Shown one piece after another: positions 43,301 to 51,743 of a DNA stretch of 63,121 bases (position 1 is its first letter; every line of letters begins with the position of its first letter). Source of the DNA: an uncultured Collinsella sp. (lineage in GTDB: Bacteria > Actinomycetota > Coriobacteriia > Coriobacteriales > Coriobacteriaceae); the NCBI GenBank assembly GCA_934655755.1, contig CAKUHA010000007.1, positions 1-63,121 on the forward strand. Direction: 5' to 3'. The position numbers and the translations under genes are program-made. A model generated the notes under the pieces. The model was not told the origin of the DNA. It searched no databases and saw only the letters and a list, made by a program, of their open reading frames with translations.

Positions 43301-43606
43301 TACACCTCGACGCACGACACGTCGACGCTTACCGGCTGGTGCACGCGCTCCTTTGCGGGCGGTGACGAGCCGAGCGGCGTTGAGTGCGCGGCCAAGCTGA
43401 TGGGCGACGCACTGGCAAGCGACGCTCCCCTTGTGATGATGCCGCTGCAGGATGTACTGGGGCTGGGCGACGACGCTCGCATGAACGTGCCGGGTGTCGC
43501 CACGGGCAACTGGACCTGGCAGGCCGACGAGGCGGACATTGAGGCCGCTGAGGAGAAAACTGCGAAGCTCCTGCGCAGCACCCATAGATTCTGGGGCGAA
43601 GCGTGA
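40310..43606 (+). CDS. GH13 alpha-glucan hydrolase fused to GH77 4-alpha-glucanotransferase
   Basis: A 1098-residue fusion. Residues 1-120 are a beta-sandwich like neopullulanases. Residues 135-600 are a GH13 core with D351 (GWRLDVADE), E380 (LGEVWED) and D455 (SHDRPR). From about residue 640 follows a GH77/MalQ domain with D908 (RLDHFLGF), E954 (FIAEDLGYL) and D1003 (STHDTSTLTGW). All six catalytic residues are present, so both parts look active. One chain could hydrolyse or debranch maltodextrin and rearrange the products. No strong ribosome binding site precedes the ATG. It closes the plus-strand glycogen cluster. Confidence 0.9.
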   Translation: MRLIHNSRLPQFRTPFGAVTTGTTLSLSVILEDASPAQATLTLRTWVDEIGESLYPMTHEGDGIFTVELECTEPCLIWYSFICNIEGQPEVRLGAPQGRTGGEGVTYDYAEVPSFQITVYKHRENRPTWYERGMVYQIFPDRYARDEHWRERTLAELEKPRKGIQRRIVEDWNEPPVYERAEDGSIKTWDFYGGSLKGIQDDLPRIAELGFTAIYLNPIFEAASNHRYDTADYTKIDPILGTEQDFTELCEAAEKLGISIILDGVFNHTGDDSIYFNRYGNYPGVGAWQSEDSPWRDAFYFHEDGSYDCWWGVGNMPAINENSELVREKLLGKDGVIRKWLRAGAHGWRLDVADELSDDFLAEIKKAVLAEKPDALLLGEVWEDASNKISYGHLRRYLQGSELDSAMDYPFRDMVIGFLMGYKNAYEAAEDIETLRENYPSEALSCALNLLSSHDRPRIISVLGGGPDESQLPECERSKWRLDENAMGLAKSRFWLATLMQMTFPGVPSIYYGDEYGLEGLTDPGNRRTLPTKEDLHDFDTLAIVKNASAVRRALPFMIDGEIKAFALNDEVLAYNRTGKDGESATVIINRSLRNSHRVTIPALGECASDVISGHECEIHNGTVTLDLYPLGSSIIYHHAEQRLQEPLDHGAGIVCHITSVPTDDGKPGTIGAPTRRFIDHLAAMGMRYWQVLPVNPTDFFRSPYAGPSAFAGNTDLLPESQEELAADFAAWKNHGGEDADPLYTAFKHRNADWLEKYCVYMAVKKHFEGESRHDWPADVARYNEHLIDDKRFHDEAELQAYMQYRFDLAWCELMNYAHKKGIEVIGDIPMYVSDDSADAWSEPENFWLSDTGKAIEISGAPPDNFAPEGQVWGNPTFRWEHMKENGYRWWMDRLRRAFSLYDRVRLDHFLGFHSYFSIPAGKACADGRWLAGPGKDLFQTAYDELGPLNFIAEDLGYLTPGVRAMASTCGFPGMDVLEFSDYDVRCGVHPTPGKILYTSTHDTSTLTGWCTRSFAGGDEPSGVECAAKLMGDALASDAPLVMMPLQDVLGLGDDARMNVPGVATGNWTWQADEADIEAAEEKTAKLLRSTHRFWGEA

Positions 43607-43694
43607 TAAAACCCACGATATAGGGTACAGTTAAAGCTGTTTGAATTTTTGCGGGCAGAGCGATCTGCCCGCTTTGTGCTGAAAAGGAAGTACT

Positions 43695-43931
43695 ATGGCG
43701 CGCTACGATTACAAGTGCACGAGCTGCGGCAACGTGTTTGAAGTTGAACACCCCATGTCCGAGACGCCCGAGGTCGTATGCCCCAGCTGCGGTGCCCCGG
43801 CATCCAAGACGTTCTCGGCCAGCGGCATTAAGTTCGACGGCAGCGGTTTCTACAACACCGACCAGCGCAGTGGCGGCTCCAGCACCAGCGCCACCAGCGG
43901 CTGCTGCGCCAACTGCCCGCATAGCCACTAG
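43695..43931 (+). CDS. FmdB-family zinc-ribbon protein
   Basis: The 78-residue protein has two CxxC pairs in ARYDYKCTSCGNVFEVEH and VVCPSCG, the FmdB regulatory-domain zinc ribbon, and a C-terminal GCCANCPHSH. AAAAGGAAG precedes the ATG. The family is widespread and small; its exact role is unknown. It is the last plus-strand gene before a convergent housekeeping operon. Confidence 0.85.
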   Translation: MARYDYKCTSCGNVFEVEHPMSETPEVVCPSCGAPASKTFSASGIKFDGSGFYNTDQRSGGSSTSATSGCCANCPHSH

Positions 43932-43957
43932 CAGCCGACTAAAGCAAAACGCACAAA

Positions 43958-43994
43958 GGGCGGCCCTGCGACAACACCAGTCGCAGGGCCGCCC
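43958..43994 (+). terminator. Hairpin after the FmdB gene
   Basis: GGGCGGCCCTGCGAC (43958-43972) pairs perfectly with 43980-43994 around a 7-nt loop. It has no long T run but is very stable and lies 26 nt after the stop. Confidence 0.7.
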
Positions 43995-44001
43995 TCGTAA
44001 C

Positions 44002-44064
44002 TTGCGGTGAAATAGTTCCTGAATCAGCCCATCCGGCGGTCAAACAGGAACTATTCCACCGCAA
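44002..44064. repeat. TTGCGGTGAAATAG inverted-repeat element, copy 1
   Basis: Arms of 20 nt (44002-44021 and 44045-44064) pair with one mismatch. The outer stem TTGCGGTGAAATAG is shared with elements at 44343-44407 and 60723-60789. It lies between convergent genes. Confidence 0.75.
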
Positions 44065-44106
44065 CTTTTCTATAAACCGGATTTCTGGCTGATGCTAAGT
44101 TTGTAA

Positions 44107-44254
44107 CATTTCAAAACTATGCCGGATTACGGGGCTGAATTGAAAACCTGTATCCATTCCGGCAAATAGCAAATTTCAACAAGCCATCTACCTGCGGGTT
44201 TATTATCTGCAATTTCGCCGTGGTCGAGAAGTTCATACCCAGCCCCGTAATCCG
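44107..44254. repeat. CAGCCCCGTAATCCG inverted-repeat element
   Basis: Perfect 15-bp arms lie at 44123-44137 and 44240-44254, about 100 nt apart. The left flank (44107-44139) repeats 32-64 of this window in inverted orientation with one mismatch. No gene is apparent inside. Confidence 0.65.
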
Positions 44255-44342
44255 CCCTACTTTTAATAACAGCAAGTATGAGACGGGGCTATTTTTACTA
44301 CTCTTAACCGCTTTTGCGATCTCCGCTCGCATGACCACCCGA

Positions 44343-44407
44343 GTTGCGGTGAAATAAGGACTGTTTGGCGGGTAGATGCCAATATTCAATCCCTATTTCA
44401 CCGCAAC
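44343..44407. repeat. TTGCGGTGAAATAG inverted-repeat element, copy 2
   Basis: The left arm GTTGCGGTGAAATA begins at 44343 and its inverted counterpart ends at 44407, with three mismatches over about 23 nt. It lies 8 nt beyond the rsmB stop, between convergent genes. Confidence 0.7.
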
Positions 44408-44414
44408 TTAGCGG

Positions 44415-45815
44415 TTACTTGCGGACTAGTCTGGCGCAGAAGTGGCCGTCGTAGGAGTCGGCGTTTACGGGAACGCTTTGGAAGAGACCTCGGTCGTTTT
44501 GGCGGACGGATACGAGTTTCTTGGCTTGAGAGAAATCGGGGAGCTGTAGGATCTGGGCTTCGGAGAGCGGTTCTACAGCAAATCCCTTGCCCTCAGAAGA
44601 GGCCAGGAACGCGTCCACGACCTGCGTATTCTCTTCGTCAAAGACCGAGCACGTCGCATAGATGAGCTCGCCGCCGGCTGCCACACGTGCGGCCGCCTCC
44701 TTGAGCATTGTCAGCTGCAGCTTGGGCAGCTCAGTCGTCACGTCATTCTCGCTCAAACGCCACGGAATCTCGGGATGGCGGCGCATGGTGCCCGTTCCCG
44801 AGCACGGCGCATCGATAAACACGATATCGAACTTGACCCGCTCGCCAAGCATGGCGTCGAAGGACGTGAGCACCTCATCGAGCTCGCAGGCATCGCCCGA
44901 GACGGTTCGCACGCCCTTGATGCCCGCCTTATGCAGGCGCGCGAGATTGAGATCGCACTTGCGGTCGTGCAGGTCGAGCGCGGTATGCTGACGCTCGTAA
45001 CCGGCACGCTTGGCCTGGCACACCATCACGTAGGTCTTGGTACCGCGGCCGGCACCGATCTCCAGACAACGCCCGGGGCGCGTCGCGGCGGTCGCAATAA
45101 GCTGAGCATTCAGGTCCGAAGCCACGGCGGCAGCGCGCTCGAACACGCCCGAAGCAACGGTAACCTGAGCATCGACCGGAGCATGACAACCCGGGAAGAC
45201 AGGTGCCACGAGCTGCGAGATATACGGATCGGGCTTGGTCGCAAAGGCATTCTCGTGTAGGGCGAGCGGCGCGGGCGCCAGATTGCCGGCAAAGTTGAGT
45301 GCACCTTCGGGCGTGTCGAACGACGCCATAATGCGAGCGCACAGCCAGCGAGGCAGGCCCATCAAACGCGAAAGGCGCACCAGGCGGCGCTCGGACTCAT
45401 CCACATCGGAAGCCGTGGCAAAGTCCTCAACGTTATCCGCAACCTTATGCAGCACGGCATTGGCAAGGCCAGCGGCAGACTTAGCGCCGCTGCGCACCAG
45501 CTCAACACCCTGGCTTACGGCAACGCGACCCGGCGTATGCAGGTAGAGCATCTCGAAGGCCGAGATGCGAAGCGCCATACGAACGCGCGGTGCGACCTTT
45601 TTGGGCTTATCGAGAAACTGGTCGAGCAGCTCATCCAAAATGCCCTGCGTGGCGGCAACGCCCAACGCCAGACGAGCGGCAAAAGCGGAATCGCGCTGGT
45701 CAATGGCCTTGGCGGAAGCGCGGGAGGACAGCACGTCGCGCGCGTACATGCCACGGCGATCGGCCTCCATCAACACGTCGAGCGCGAGCTTGCGCGCGGG
45801 AGACAACTTGCTCAT
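44415..45815 (-). CDS. rsmB: 16S rRNA (cytosine-C5) methyltransferase, RsmB-like
   Basis: The 466-residue protein has an N-terminal NusB-like helical domain (RKLALDVLMEADRRG onward) and a C-terminal Rossmann methyltransferase with the SAM site CLEIGAGRGTKT. The Cys motifs are DAPCSGTGTMRRHPE and YATCSVFDEEN, both expected for m5C enzymes of the RsmB/Nol1 family. It overlaps the fmt stop by 4 nt, the usual def-fmt-rsmB order. Confidence 0.9.
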   Translation of the reverse strand: MSKLSPARKLALDVLMEADRRGMYARDVLSSRASAKAIDQRDSAFAARLALGVAATQGILDELLDQFLDKPKKVAPRVRMALRISAFEMLYLHTPGRVAVSQGVELVRSGAKSAAGLANAVLHKVADNVEDFATASDVDESERRLVRLSRLMGLPRWLCARIMASFDTPEGALNFAGNLAPAPLALHENAFATKPDPYISQLVAPVFPGCHAPVDAQVTVASGVFERAAAVASDLNAQLIATAATRPGRCLEIGAGRGTKTYVMVCQAKRAGYERQHTALDLHDRKCDLNLARLHKAGIKGVRTVSGDACELDEVLTSFDAMLGERVKFDIVFIDAPCSGTGTMRRHPEIPWRLSENDVTTELPKLQLTMLKEAAARVAAGGELIYATCSVFDEENTQVVDAFLASSEGKGFAVEPLSEAQILQLPDFSQAKKLVSVRQNDRGLFQSVPVNADSYDGHFCARLVRK

Positions 45816-46732
45816 GACAAAACACCCCAGCTAAGTTCGGCGCCCTGCAGGCCAGCAGCCCAAGCAGAAGCTGCCATAGCACGCTTACCATCGGGCTTAA
45901 CCTCGAGCAGCTCAACCGCACCATCGGAAAGGCCCAGGTAAACACGCTTAGTCTTAACAAGAACCTGACCCGCGCCGAGCGTAACATCAGCCGGCGCAGC
46001 ATCGAGCACGCGCACGGTCTTGCCGGCAATCACGCAGCGAGCAGGGGCGGTATCGGACGAGGCCAGCGCATGACGAACGCAATCGAGTGCCGTCATCTGC
46101 GGATCAAGACGCATCTCCTGCTTGGAAATCTTCGCAGCATGGGTAACGAGCGCCTCATCCTGCTCGGTCCAAACAGCGGTACCGTCGGCAAACGAAGGAA
46201 GCGTATCGGCGAGCAACTTGCCGCCCAGCTCACCAAGCTCCATCGTGAGCGCCTCGGCATGCTTGCCGGCAACCGAAGTGGAAGCCTGGGCACAATAAGC
46301 ACCGGTATCAACGCCATGCCCAATACGCATAATGGAAACGCCAGCGACCTCATCACCAGCAAGAATGGCGCGCTGAATGGGGGCCGCACCACGCCAACGA
46401 GGCAGCAACGAAGCATGGACATTCACAATACCAAGCGGCGCCATATGCAGCACCTCATCAGGCAAAATACAGCCATAGGCAGCCACGCAGAAAATATCAG
46501 CCTGAGCAGCCTGAAGCGCCTCAACGACCTCAGGCGTCATACGGTTAGCCTCAAAAACTGGCAGCTCCAGTTCAAGCGCCTTGGCCTTAACAGGAGAAGG
46601 TTCAAGCTTCTTGCCACGCCCACGAACAGCATCAGGACGAGTAACAACAAGCGCAATCTCATTCCCAGCCTCAACAAGCGAAACCAAAGAAGGCACCGCA
46701 AAATCGGGCGTACCCATAAACACAATACGCAT
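45812..46732 (-). CDS. fmt: Methionyl-tRNA formyltransferase
   Basis: The 306-residue enzyme formylates initiator Met-tRNA using 10-formyl-THF. It has IVFMGTPDFAVPSL, the catalytic region NVHASLLPRWRGAAPIQRAI and GVSIMRIGHGVDTG, followed by the C-terminal OB-like domain. Size is normal. It lies between def and rsmB on the minus strand; a hairpin element occupies the gap to def. Confidence 0.93.
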   Translation of the reverse strand: MRIVFMGTPDFAVPSLVSLVEAGNEIALVVTRPDAVRGRGKKLEPSPVKAKALELELPVFEANRMTPEVVEALQAAQADIFCVAAYGCILPDEVLHMAPLGIVNVHASLLPRWRGAAPIQRAILAGDEVAGVSIMRIGHGVDTGAYCAQASTSVAGKHAEALTMELGELGGKLLADTLPSFADGTAVWTEQDEALVTHAAKISKQEMRLDPQMTALDCVRHALASSDTAPARCVIAGKTVRVLDAAPADVTLGAGQVLVKTKRVYLGLSDGAVELLEVKPDGKRAMAASAWAAGLQGAELSWGVLS

Positions 46733-46946
46733 AAAACAGACCCCTCAAAACCAAAGCCAAAACGGCTATAAATAACAGCGCCCAGCCAAGTCCCGACCAA
46801 GACGCCAGATCAATTCAACACGTTCAAATATACCCAAAACCAAAGAAAGAGCCGCATCAAAAGCAGCCCTCTCAACAAAGCAAATATCAGCGAAGACGCC
46901 CTTCCCTGGTCCGACGGCACCCGGGAGAGACGAGCACGTAAACGCA
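46733..46946. other. Intergenic sequence upstream of fmt
   Basis: About 210 nt between fmt and the hairpin element below. On the minus strand it is T-rich. I see no gene; it may contain an internal promoter for fmt-rsmB. Confidence 0.35.
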
Positions 46947-47083
46947 GTCCCCTTCTGCCGCAGGGCTTAGGTTATTGCTCCACGCGCAGTTCCGCACGAG
47001 CCGAAGAGCACTTAATGTGCTCTTCGTGCGAGCAGGACTGTTTGAGCATGGAGCAAAACCTAAGCCCTGCGGCAGAAGGGGAC
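46947..47083. repeat. Long hairpin element with conserved head, copy 1
   Basis: A 137-nt near-palindrome. The outer stem starts GTCCCCTTCTGCCGC. The head is CGAAGAGCAC-TTAAT-GTGCTCTTCG, flanked by GCACGAGC and GTGCGAGC. The element at 53535-53656 has the same head and the same flanking AGTTCCGCACGAG and AGGACTGT words but different outer stem bases that still pair. It lies between def and fmt, 9 nt beyond the def stop. Confidence 0.8.
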
Positions 47084-47091
47084 GGACGACT

Positions 47092-47634
47092 CTACTCAGT
47101 CTCGCCCGGTCGAGCGCCGCGGGCCAGGGCGTCCTGGTACTCCTTGACGGCCTTGATCCTCTGCATGGGCTTAAGCCTCTCGAACATGGTGTTACCATGC
47201 AGGTGGTCGATCTCGTGCTGCAAGCACACGCAGAACAGGTCGCCCGTGGCCTCATAGCGAATCAGGTTGGCATCCAGGTCGTACGCCTCGACGACAACGT
47301 GATCCGGACGCTCGATCTCGCAGCTAATGCCCGGGATAGACAGGCAACCCTCGCTAAACGGAACGAGATGGTCGCTCTGTTCAACAATCACAGGGTTGAT
47401 GAGCACGTACGGGTCGTAGTCGTTCTTGTCGCTATAGTCACAGTCGATGGTGACGAGCTGAATGAGCTCGCCGATCTGCGGGGCAGCCAGGCCGCAACCG
47501 CCGTTCTCGAACATCATCTTCTTCATCTTCTCGGCAAGCGCCTCGATCGCCGGGGTGATCTCCTCGATAACGGCGCACTCCTGGCGCAGGCGAGGGTCGG
47601 GCGACAGTACGATTCCGTTGGCTTCCATGGCCAT
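47092..47634 (-). CDS. def: Peptide deformylase
   Basis: The 180-residue metalloenzyme removes the formyl group from nascent proteins. The three motifs are GLAAPQIG, EGCLSIPG and HEIDHLHG, carrying the Cys and two His metal ligands and the catalytic Glu. It begins 12 nt after the priA stop, with AAGG before the ATG, so the two genes are co-transcribed. Fmt, which does the reverse job, follows after the hairpin element. Confidence 0.93.
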   Translation of the reverse strand: MAMEANGIVLSPDPRLRQECAVIEEITPAIEALAEKMKKMMFENGGCGLAAPQIGELIQLVTIDCDYSDKNDYDPYVLINPVIVEQSDHLVPFSEGCLSIPGISCEIERPDHVVVEAYDLDANLIRYEATGDLFCVCLQHEIDHLHGNTMFERLKPMQRIKAVKEYQDALARGARPGETE

Positions 47635-47646
47635 CCTTTCGGGTTG

Positions 47647-50103
47647 TTACATCAAATCATAGGCGTCGACGTCAACACTCACGCTCACGCCGCGCACGGA
47701 GCCCACCTCTTTGAGGCAGGCGTCGATATCATCAGAGACATGGTACCCTACCGGCGACTTTACAAGCAGATGGAAGCGGTAACGGTCCTTGGCTCTCTCG
47801 ATTACACACGAAGCCGGGCCCAGCACCTGGGGCACGGAGCTCCCCGCCCGTAAAAAGTCGGGCGCGGCGGCATGCCAGCGGCGCTTGAGGAGCTTCGCAA
47901 TGCGCCCGATGTAATCCTGCGCGTCATCCGCGCTCGCCGACCACACCAAGATGTTTACCAGGCGCACGAACGGCGGATAGAGGGCGTCGCGGCGCTGGCC
48001 CAGGTCGTAGTCGGTAAAGATCGAGCGGTCGTGCTCGGCGACAGCGCGGATGACCGGGTCCTCGGGCAGGTAGGTCTGGATAATGACCTCGCCAGGGCGA
48101 TCACCGCGACCGGCGCGACCCGCGACCTGCTCCAGCAGATCGTAGGCACGCTCCCCTGCCCTAAAATCGGGCAGCTTAAGCGCAAAGTCGGCATTGACCA
48201 CGCCCACCAGCGTAACCTCGGGAAAGTCGAGGCCTTTGGCGATCATCTGCGTGCCCAGCAGGACGGCACAATCGGCAGCATCAAATTGCTCGAGCAGCTT
48301 TTTGTGCGCGTCCTTGCCGCGCGTGGAATCGGCATCCATGCGGATGATGGCGACGTCCTCTGGCAGCATCTGGTGCAACGCATCCTCAATCTGCTGCGTG
48401 CCAAGGCCCATTTTTGCCAGGTAGCGGCTACCGCATTTGGGACAGCGACTCGTGGGCGCCGGATACGGTTGCACGCGCCAGGAAGATCCGCAGGTATGGC
48501 ACTGCAACGTGTGGGTGCGCTCGTGATACGTGAGTGCGGTGGAGCAGTGGTTGCAGGTGGGGACGCAGCCGCACTCGCGGCACATCAGGAACGGTGCAAA
48601 GCCGCGACGATTGTGCAGCAGCACGGCCTTCTCGCGACGCTCGACCACGCGCTCGAGGCCTTCCATCAGCGGTTTTGAGAACATGGAGCGGCTGCCGTGT
48701 GCGAACTCGCGGCGCAGGTCGGCAATGCGGACGGTGGGCAGTACCGCGTGTCCGGGGCGCTCGGGCATCTCGACGCGCGTCCAGGTGGCGCCGTTGTACG
48801 TGCCGCGGCGGCAACGGTCGAGCGCCTCGGCGGAGGGTGTGGCCGATCCCAGCACGAGCGGACAGCGATAGCGGCGCGTCATCTCGGCAGCCACCTCGCG
48901 CGCATGGTAGCGCGGGCTGGAGCCCTGCTTGTAGCTGGTCTCGTGCTCCTCGTCGATAATGATGAGGCCCAGGTCGCTGAGCGGGCAAAAGAGCGCCGAA
49001 CGCGCGCCGACGACCACGCGGGCCGCACCGCTCGCGACCATGTCCCACTGGTCCAAACGCTCACCGGCCGAGAGGCGTGAATGGAAGACCGCAACCGTCT
49101 CGCCAAAACGCGAGCGGAAGCGGCCGACGGTCTGGGCCGTCAGCGAGATCTCGGGCACGAGCACGCAGGCCGAGCGACCGGCCGCGAGCACGCGCTCGAT
49201 AGCGGAGAGGTAGACCTCGGTTTTGCCGGATCCGGTGACACCATCGACAATGACCACGTCGCCGTGCGCATCCAGGCGAGCGCGCTCAATCTGCGCGAGC
49301 GCCTGCTGCTGGCCGTTGGTAAGTGCGACCGGCGCCTTGCCGCTCGCGGAGGACAGCGTAGTCTGCTCGCTGCAACCGCGCCAGGCACGGCGCTCCTCCA
49401 CCACCACGACGCCGCGTTTCTCGAGCGCCTTGATGGTCGCCGACATGCTGTTGTAGAGAAGGTTGAGGTCGCGCGTCGTGACCGGGCCGCATTGGAGCGC
49501 CTCAATAAGCTGGCGCTGGCGGACCGCCGTTTTGGGCGGCGTATAGTCGAAGCCCTCAGGCGTGAGCATGACCCAGCGATTTTGGATGGGTTTGACGGCG
49601 GGTCGCTCAACCGTCCACACGCCGTCATCACTCTTGACCACGCGTGGGCTTCCGCCCGGCGGCAAGAACAGACGCAGGCACTCGGAAAGCGTCGCAACGT
49701 ATTCGCGGCTCATCCAGCGCGCGATGCGAGCAGCCTCGGCGGTAAAGAGCGGCTTGCTGAGGATAGCCTCGATGGGCTTGATGCGCGCAGGGTCGAGGGC
49801 GTCGTTACCTTGCAGGTCACACAGCTCAGGCGCGATGTCAACGATGTAGCCGGCGGCCGCGCGATTACCAAAATGGACCAGGACTGTGGAGCCGACCAGA
49901 GCCTCGCCGGCAAGGGATTGCGGGATGCCGTAGGCAAACGGCTCGGATAGCGCCCGCGTTGGGATGTCGAGGACCACGCTCGCGTAGGCGGTAACGGGCT
50001 CAGGTGCAGGCTCGGGCTGAGCCGGGGCAGTAGCTGCAGGTGCGGACACCGCCGGGGTCACCTCCGGCTCCGGCGAACCAAACAGCGACAGTTGCTCGGC
50101 CAT
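47647..50103 (-). CDS. priA: Primosomal helicase PriA
   Basis: I choose ATG 50103 with GGAGG upstream (818 residues); a longer frame would run back through the gltX terminator. The helicase has Walker A GVTGSGKTEVYL, DEEHETSYKQ (motif II), and the zinc-binding cysteines in CRECGCVPTCNHC and the later CHTCG and CPKCG. The N-terminal 45 or so residues are Pro/Ala-rich. It restarts stalled replication forks. It heads the priA-def-fmt-rsmB cluster. Confidence 0.93.
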   Translation of the reverse strand: MAEQLSLFGSPEPEVTPAVSAPAATAPAQPEPAPEPVTAYASVVLDIPTRALSEPFAYGIPQSLAGEALVGSTVLVHFGNRAAAGYIVDIAPELCDLQGNDALDPARIKPIEAILSKPLFTAEAARIARWMSREYVATLSECLRLFLPPGGSPRVVKSDDGVWTVERPAVKPIQNRWVMLTPEGFDYTPPKTAVRQRQLIEALQCGPVTTRDLNLLYNSMSATIKALEKRGVVVVEERRAWRGCSEQTTLSSASGKAPVALTNGQQQALAQIERARLDAHGDVVIVDGVTGSGKTEVYLSAIERVLAAGRSACVLVPEISLTAQTVGRFRSRFGETVAVFHSRLSAGERLDQWDMVASGAARVVVGARSALFCPLSDLGLIIIDEEHETSYKQGSSPRYHAREVAAEMTRRYRCPLVLGSATPSAEALDRCRRGTYNGATWTRVEMPERPGHAVLPTVRIADLRREFAHGSRSMFSKPLMEGLERVVERREKAVLLHNRRGFAPFLMCRECGCVPTCNHCSTALTYHERTHTLQCHTCGSSWRVQPYPAPTSRCPKCGSRYLAKMGLGTQQIEDALHQMLPEDVAIIRMDADSTRGKDAHKKLLEQFDAADCAVLLGTQMIAKGLDFPEVTLVGVVNADFALKLPDFRAGERAYDLLEQVAGRAGRGDRPGEVIIQTYLPEDPVIRAVAEHDRSIFTDYDLGQRRDALYPPFVRLVNILVWSASADDAQDYIGRIAKLLKRRWHAAAPDFLRAGSSVPQVLGPASCVIERAKDRYRFHLLVKSPVGYHVSDDIDACLKEVGSVRGVSVSVDVDAYDLM

Positions 50104-50133
50104 GGTCCCTGTACCTCCACCCCATGCGTCTAT

Positions 50134-50167
50134 AGAAACAAGAGCCCCGCTCGGGTGAACGGGGCTC
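50134..50167 (-). terminator. Terminator downstream of gltX
   Basis: GAGCCCCG (50160-50167 on the minus strand) pairs with CGGGGCTC (50142-50149), followed on the minus strand by TTGTTTCT. It lies in the gap between gltX and priA. Confidence 0.75.
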
Positions 50168-50190
50168 GGATACATACGTTTGCGCAGCTG

Positions 50191-51666
50191 CTACAGCGCC
50201 ATCGTGCGGGCGCGGTCGATGCGCGCCAGGCAGTCGTCGCGGCCGACGAGCGCCATGGTCTCGCCCAGCGGAGGGCTCACCATGTTACCGCAGACGGCGA
50301 CGCGCACGGCCTGAAAGACCACGCGCTTCTTGAGGTCCATCTGCTCGGGCAGCGGCTCAAGCGCAGCGTCGATGTTGCCGGCAGTCCACTCGTCCATGCC
50401 CTCGAGCGCGACCTTGGCGGCGTCCAGAATGGCACCCATGCCCTCCTTGGCCAGGCCCTTGTTGACGGACTTCTCGTCATACTCGAGCGTCTCAGCCGTA
50501 GCGAAGATGGGGGCGGCGACGGTCACGGCGTCGGCAGGCATCTTGGTGCGCGGCTTGACGATGGCAGCGAGCGCGTCGATCCAGTCCTCGCCGTACTCGA
50601 CGTTGCCCTCGATAAGGCCCGCCTCATGCAGCTCGGGGACCATGACCTCATCGGCAAACTGAGCGTCGGACATGCCGTTGATGTACTCGGCATTGACCCA
50701 GTCGAGCTTCTTGGGGTCGAAGGTCGCCGGGTTCTTGGAGATGCGGTCGAGCGAGAACTTGCTGGCCAGAACGTCGCGCGGGATGATCGTGGTCTCGCCG
50801 TCGAGCGACCATCCGAGCAGCGCTAGGTAGTTGACGAAGGCGTCGGACAGGTAGCCGGCGTCGCGGTACTCCTCCACCGAGGTGGCGCCGTGGCGCTTGG
50901 AGAGCTTCTTGCCGTCAGCGCCCAGGATCATGGAGATGTGGGCGAACGTGGGCACGGGCGCGCCGAGGGCCTCATAGACCATGACCTGGCGCGGGGTGTT
51001 GGACAGGTGGTCGTCGCCACGGATGACGTGGGTGATCTTCATCATGGCGTCGTCGACGACGGTCGCGAAGTTGTACGTGGGCGTGCCGTCGGAGCGGAAG
51101 ATGACGAAGTCGTCGAGCTCCTTGGCGTCGAAGGTCACCTCACCGTGAACGGCGTCGTGGATGACAACGTCGCCGCGGTCCTCGGGCACCTTGATGCGCA
51201 GGACGTAGGACTCGCCGGCCTCGATGCGACGACGGGCCTCCTCGGGATCAAGATCGCGGCAGCGGCGCTGATAGCCCTGGAAGGGGTCCTTGCGCTCCTG
51301 CGCGGCCTTGCGGTCGGCATCGAGCTGCTCCTTGGTGCAGAAGCAGGGGTAGGCCTTGCCCTCGTCCCAGAGCTTCTGGGCGGCCTGCTTGTACAGGTCC
51401 AGGCGCTCGGTCTGCGCGTAGGGGCCAAAATCGCCGCCCACCTCGGGACCCTCGTCCCAGTCCAGGCCCAGCCAACGCATGGCGCGCAGAATGATCTGCG
51501 TGTTCTCATCGGTGGAGCGAGTGGGGTCGGTGTCGTCGATGCGCAGGATGAACGTGCCGCCGTTTGCGCGGGCGAAAGCCCAGTTATAGATAGCGGTGCG
51601 GGCGCCGCCGATGTGCAGCTTGCCCGTCGGTGAGGGTGCAAAGCGGACGCGAACGTCTGATGCCAT
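50191..51666 (-). CDS. gltX: Glutamyl-tRNA synthetase
   Basis: I choose ATG 51666, with GAGGAG 6 nt upstream, giving 491 residues. The class I signatures are PSPTGKLHIGGAR (HIGH-like) and KKLSKRHG (KMSKS-like). It charges tRNA-Glu; many bacteria of this group also use it for tRNA-Gln followed by amidation, which is not tested here. A tRNA-Glu gene is at the right end of the window. Length is normal. Confidence 0.93.
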   Translation of the reverse strand: MASDVRVRFAPSPTGKLHIGGARTAIYNWAFARANGGTFILRIDDTDPTRSTDENTQIILRAMRWLGLDWDEGPEVGGDFGPYAQTERLDLYKQAAQKLWDEGKAYPCFCTKEQLDADRKAAQERKDPFQGYQRRCRDLDPEEARRRIEAGESYVLRIKVPEDRGDVVIHDAVHGEVTFDAKELDDFVIFRSDGTPTYNFATVVDDAMMKITHVIRGDDHLSNTPRQVMVYEALGAPVPTFAHISMILGADGKKLSKRHGATSVEEYRDAGYLSDAFVNYLALLGWSLDGETTIIPRDVLASKFSLDRISKNPATFDPKKLDWVNAEYINGMSDAQFADEVMVPELHEAGLIEGNVEYGEDWIDALAAIVKPRTKMPADAVTVAAPIFATAETLEYDEKSVNKGLAKEGMGAILDAAKVALEGMDEWTAGNIDAALEPLPEQMDLKKRVVFQAVRVAVCGNMVSPPLGETMALVGRDDCLARIDRARTMAL

Positions 51667-51743
51667 GGAAATCTCCTCGATTGCAGGATGGATGTCTAAC
51701 CGCATTAGTATAAAGCAACAAAGCAACCTCCGCACAAAGGGCA

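Noticed and set aside
40229..43585. 1118-residue open frame on the minus strand
   Set aside because: It is the reverse-strand shadow of the GH13-GH77 gene, whose six catalytic residues are intact; the antisense protein has no domain or binding site.
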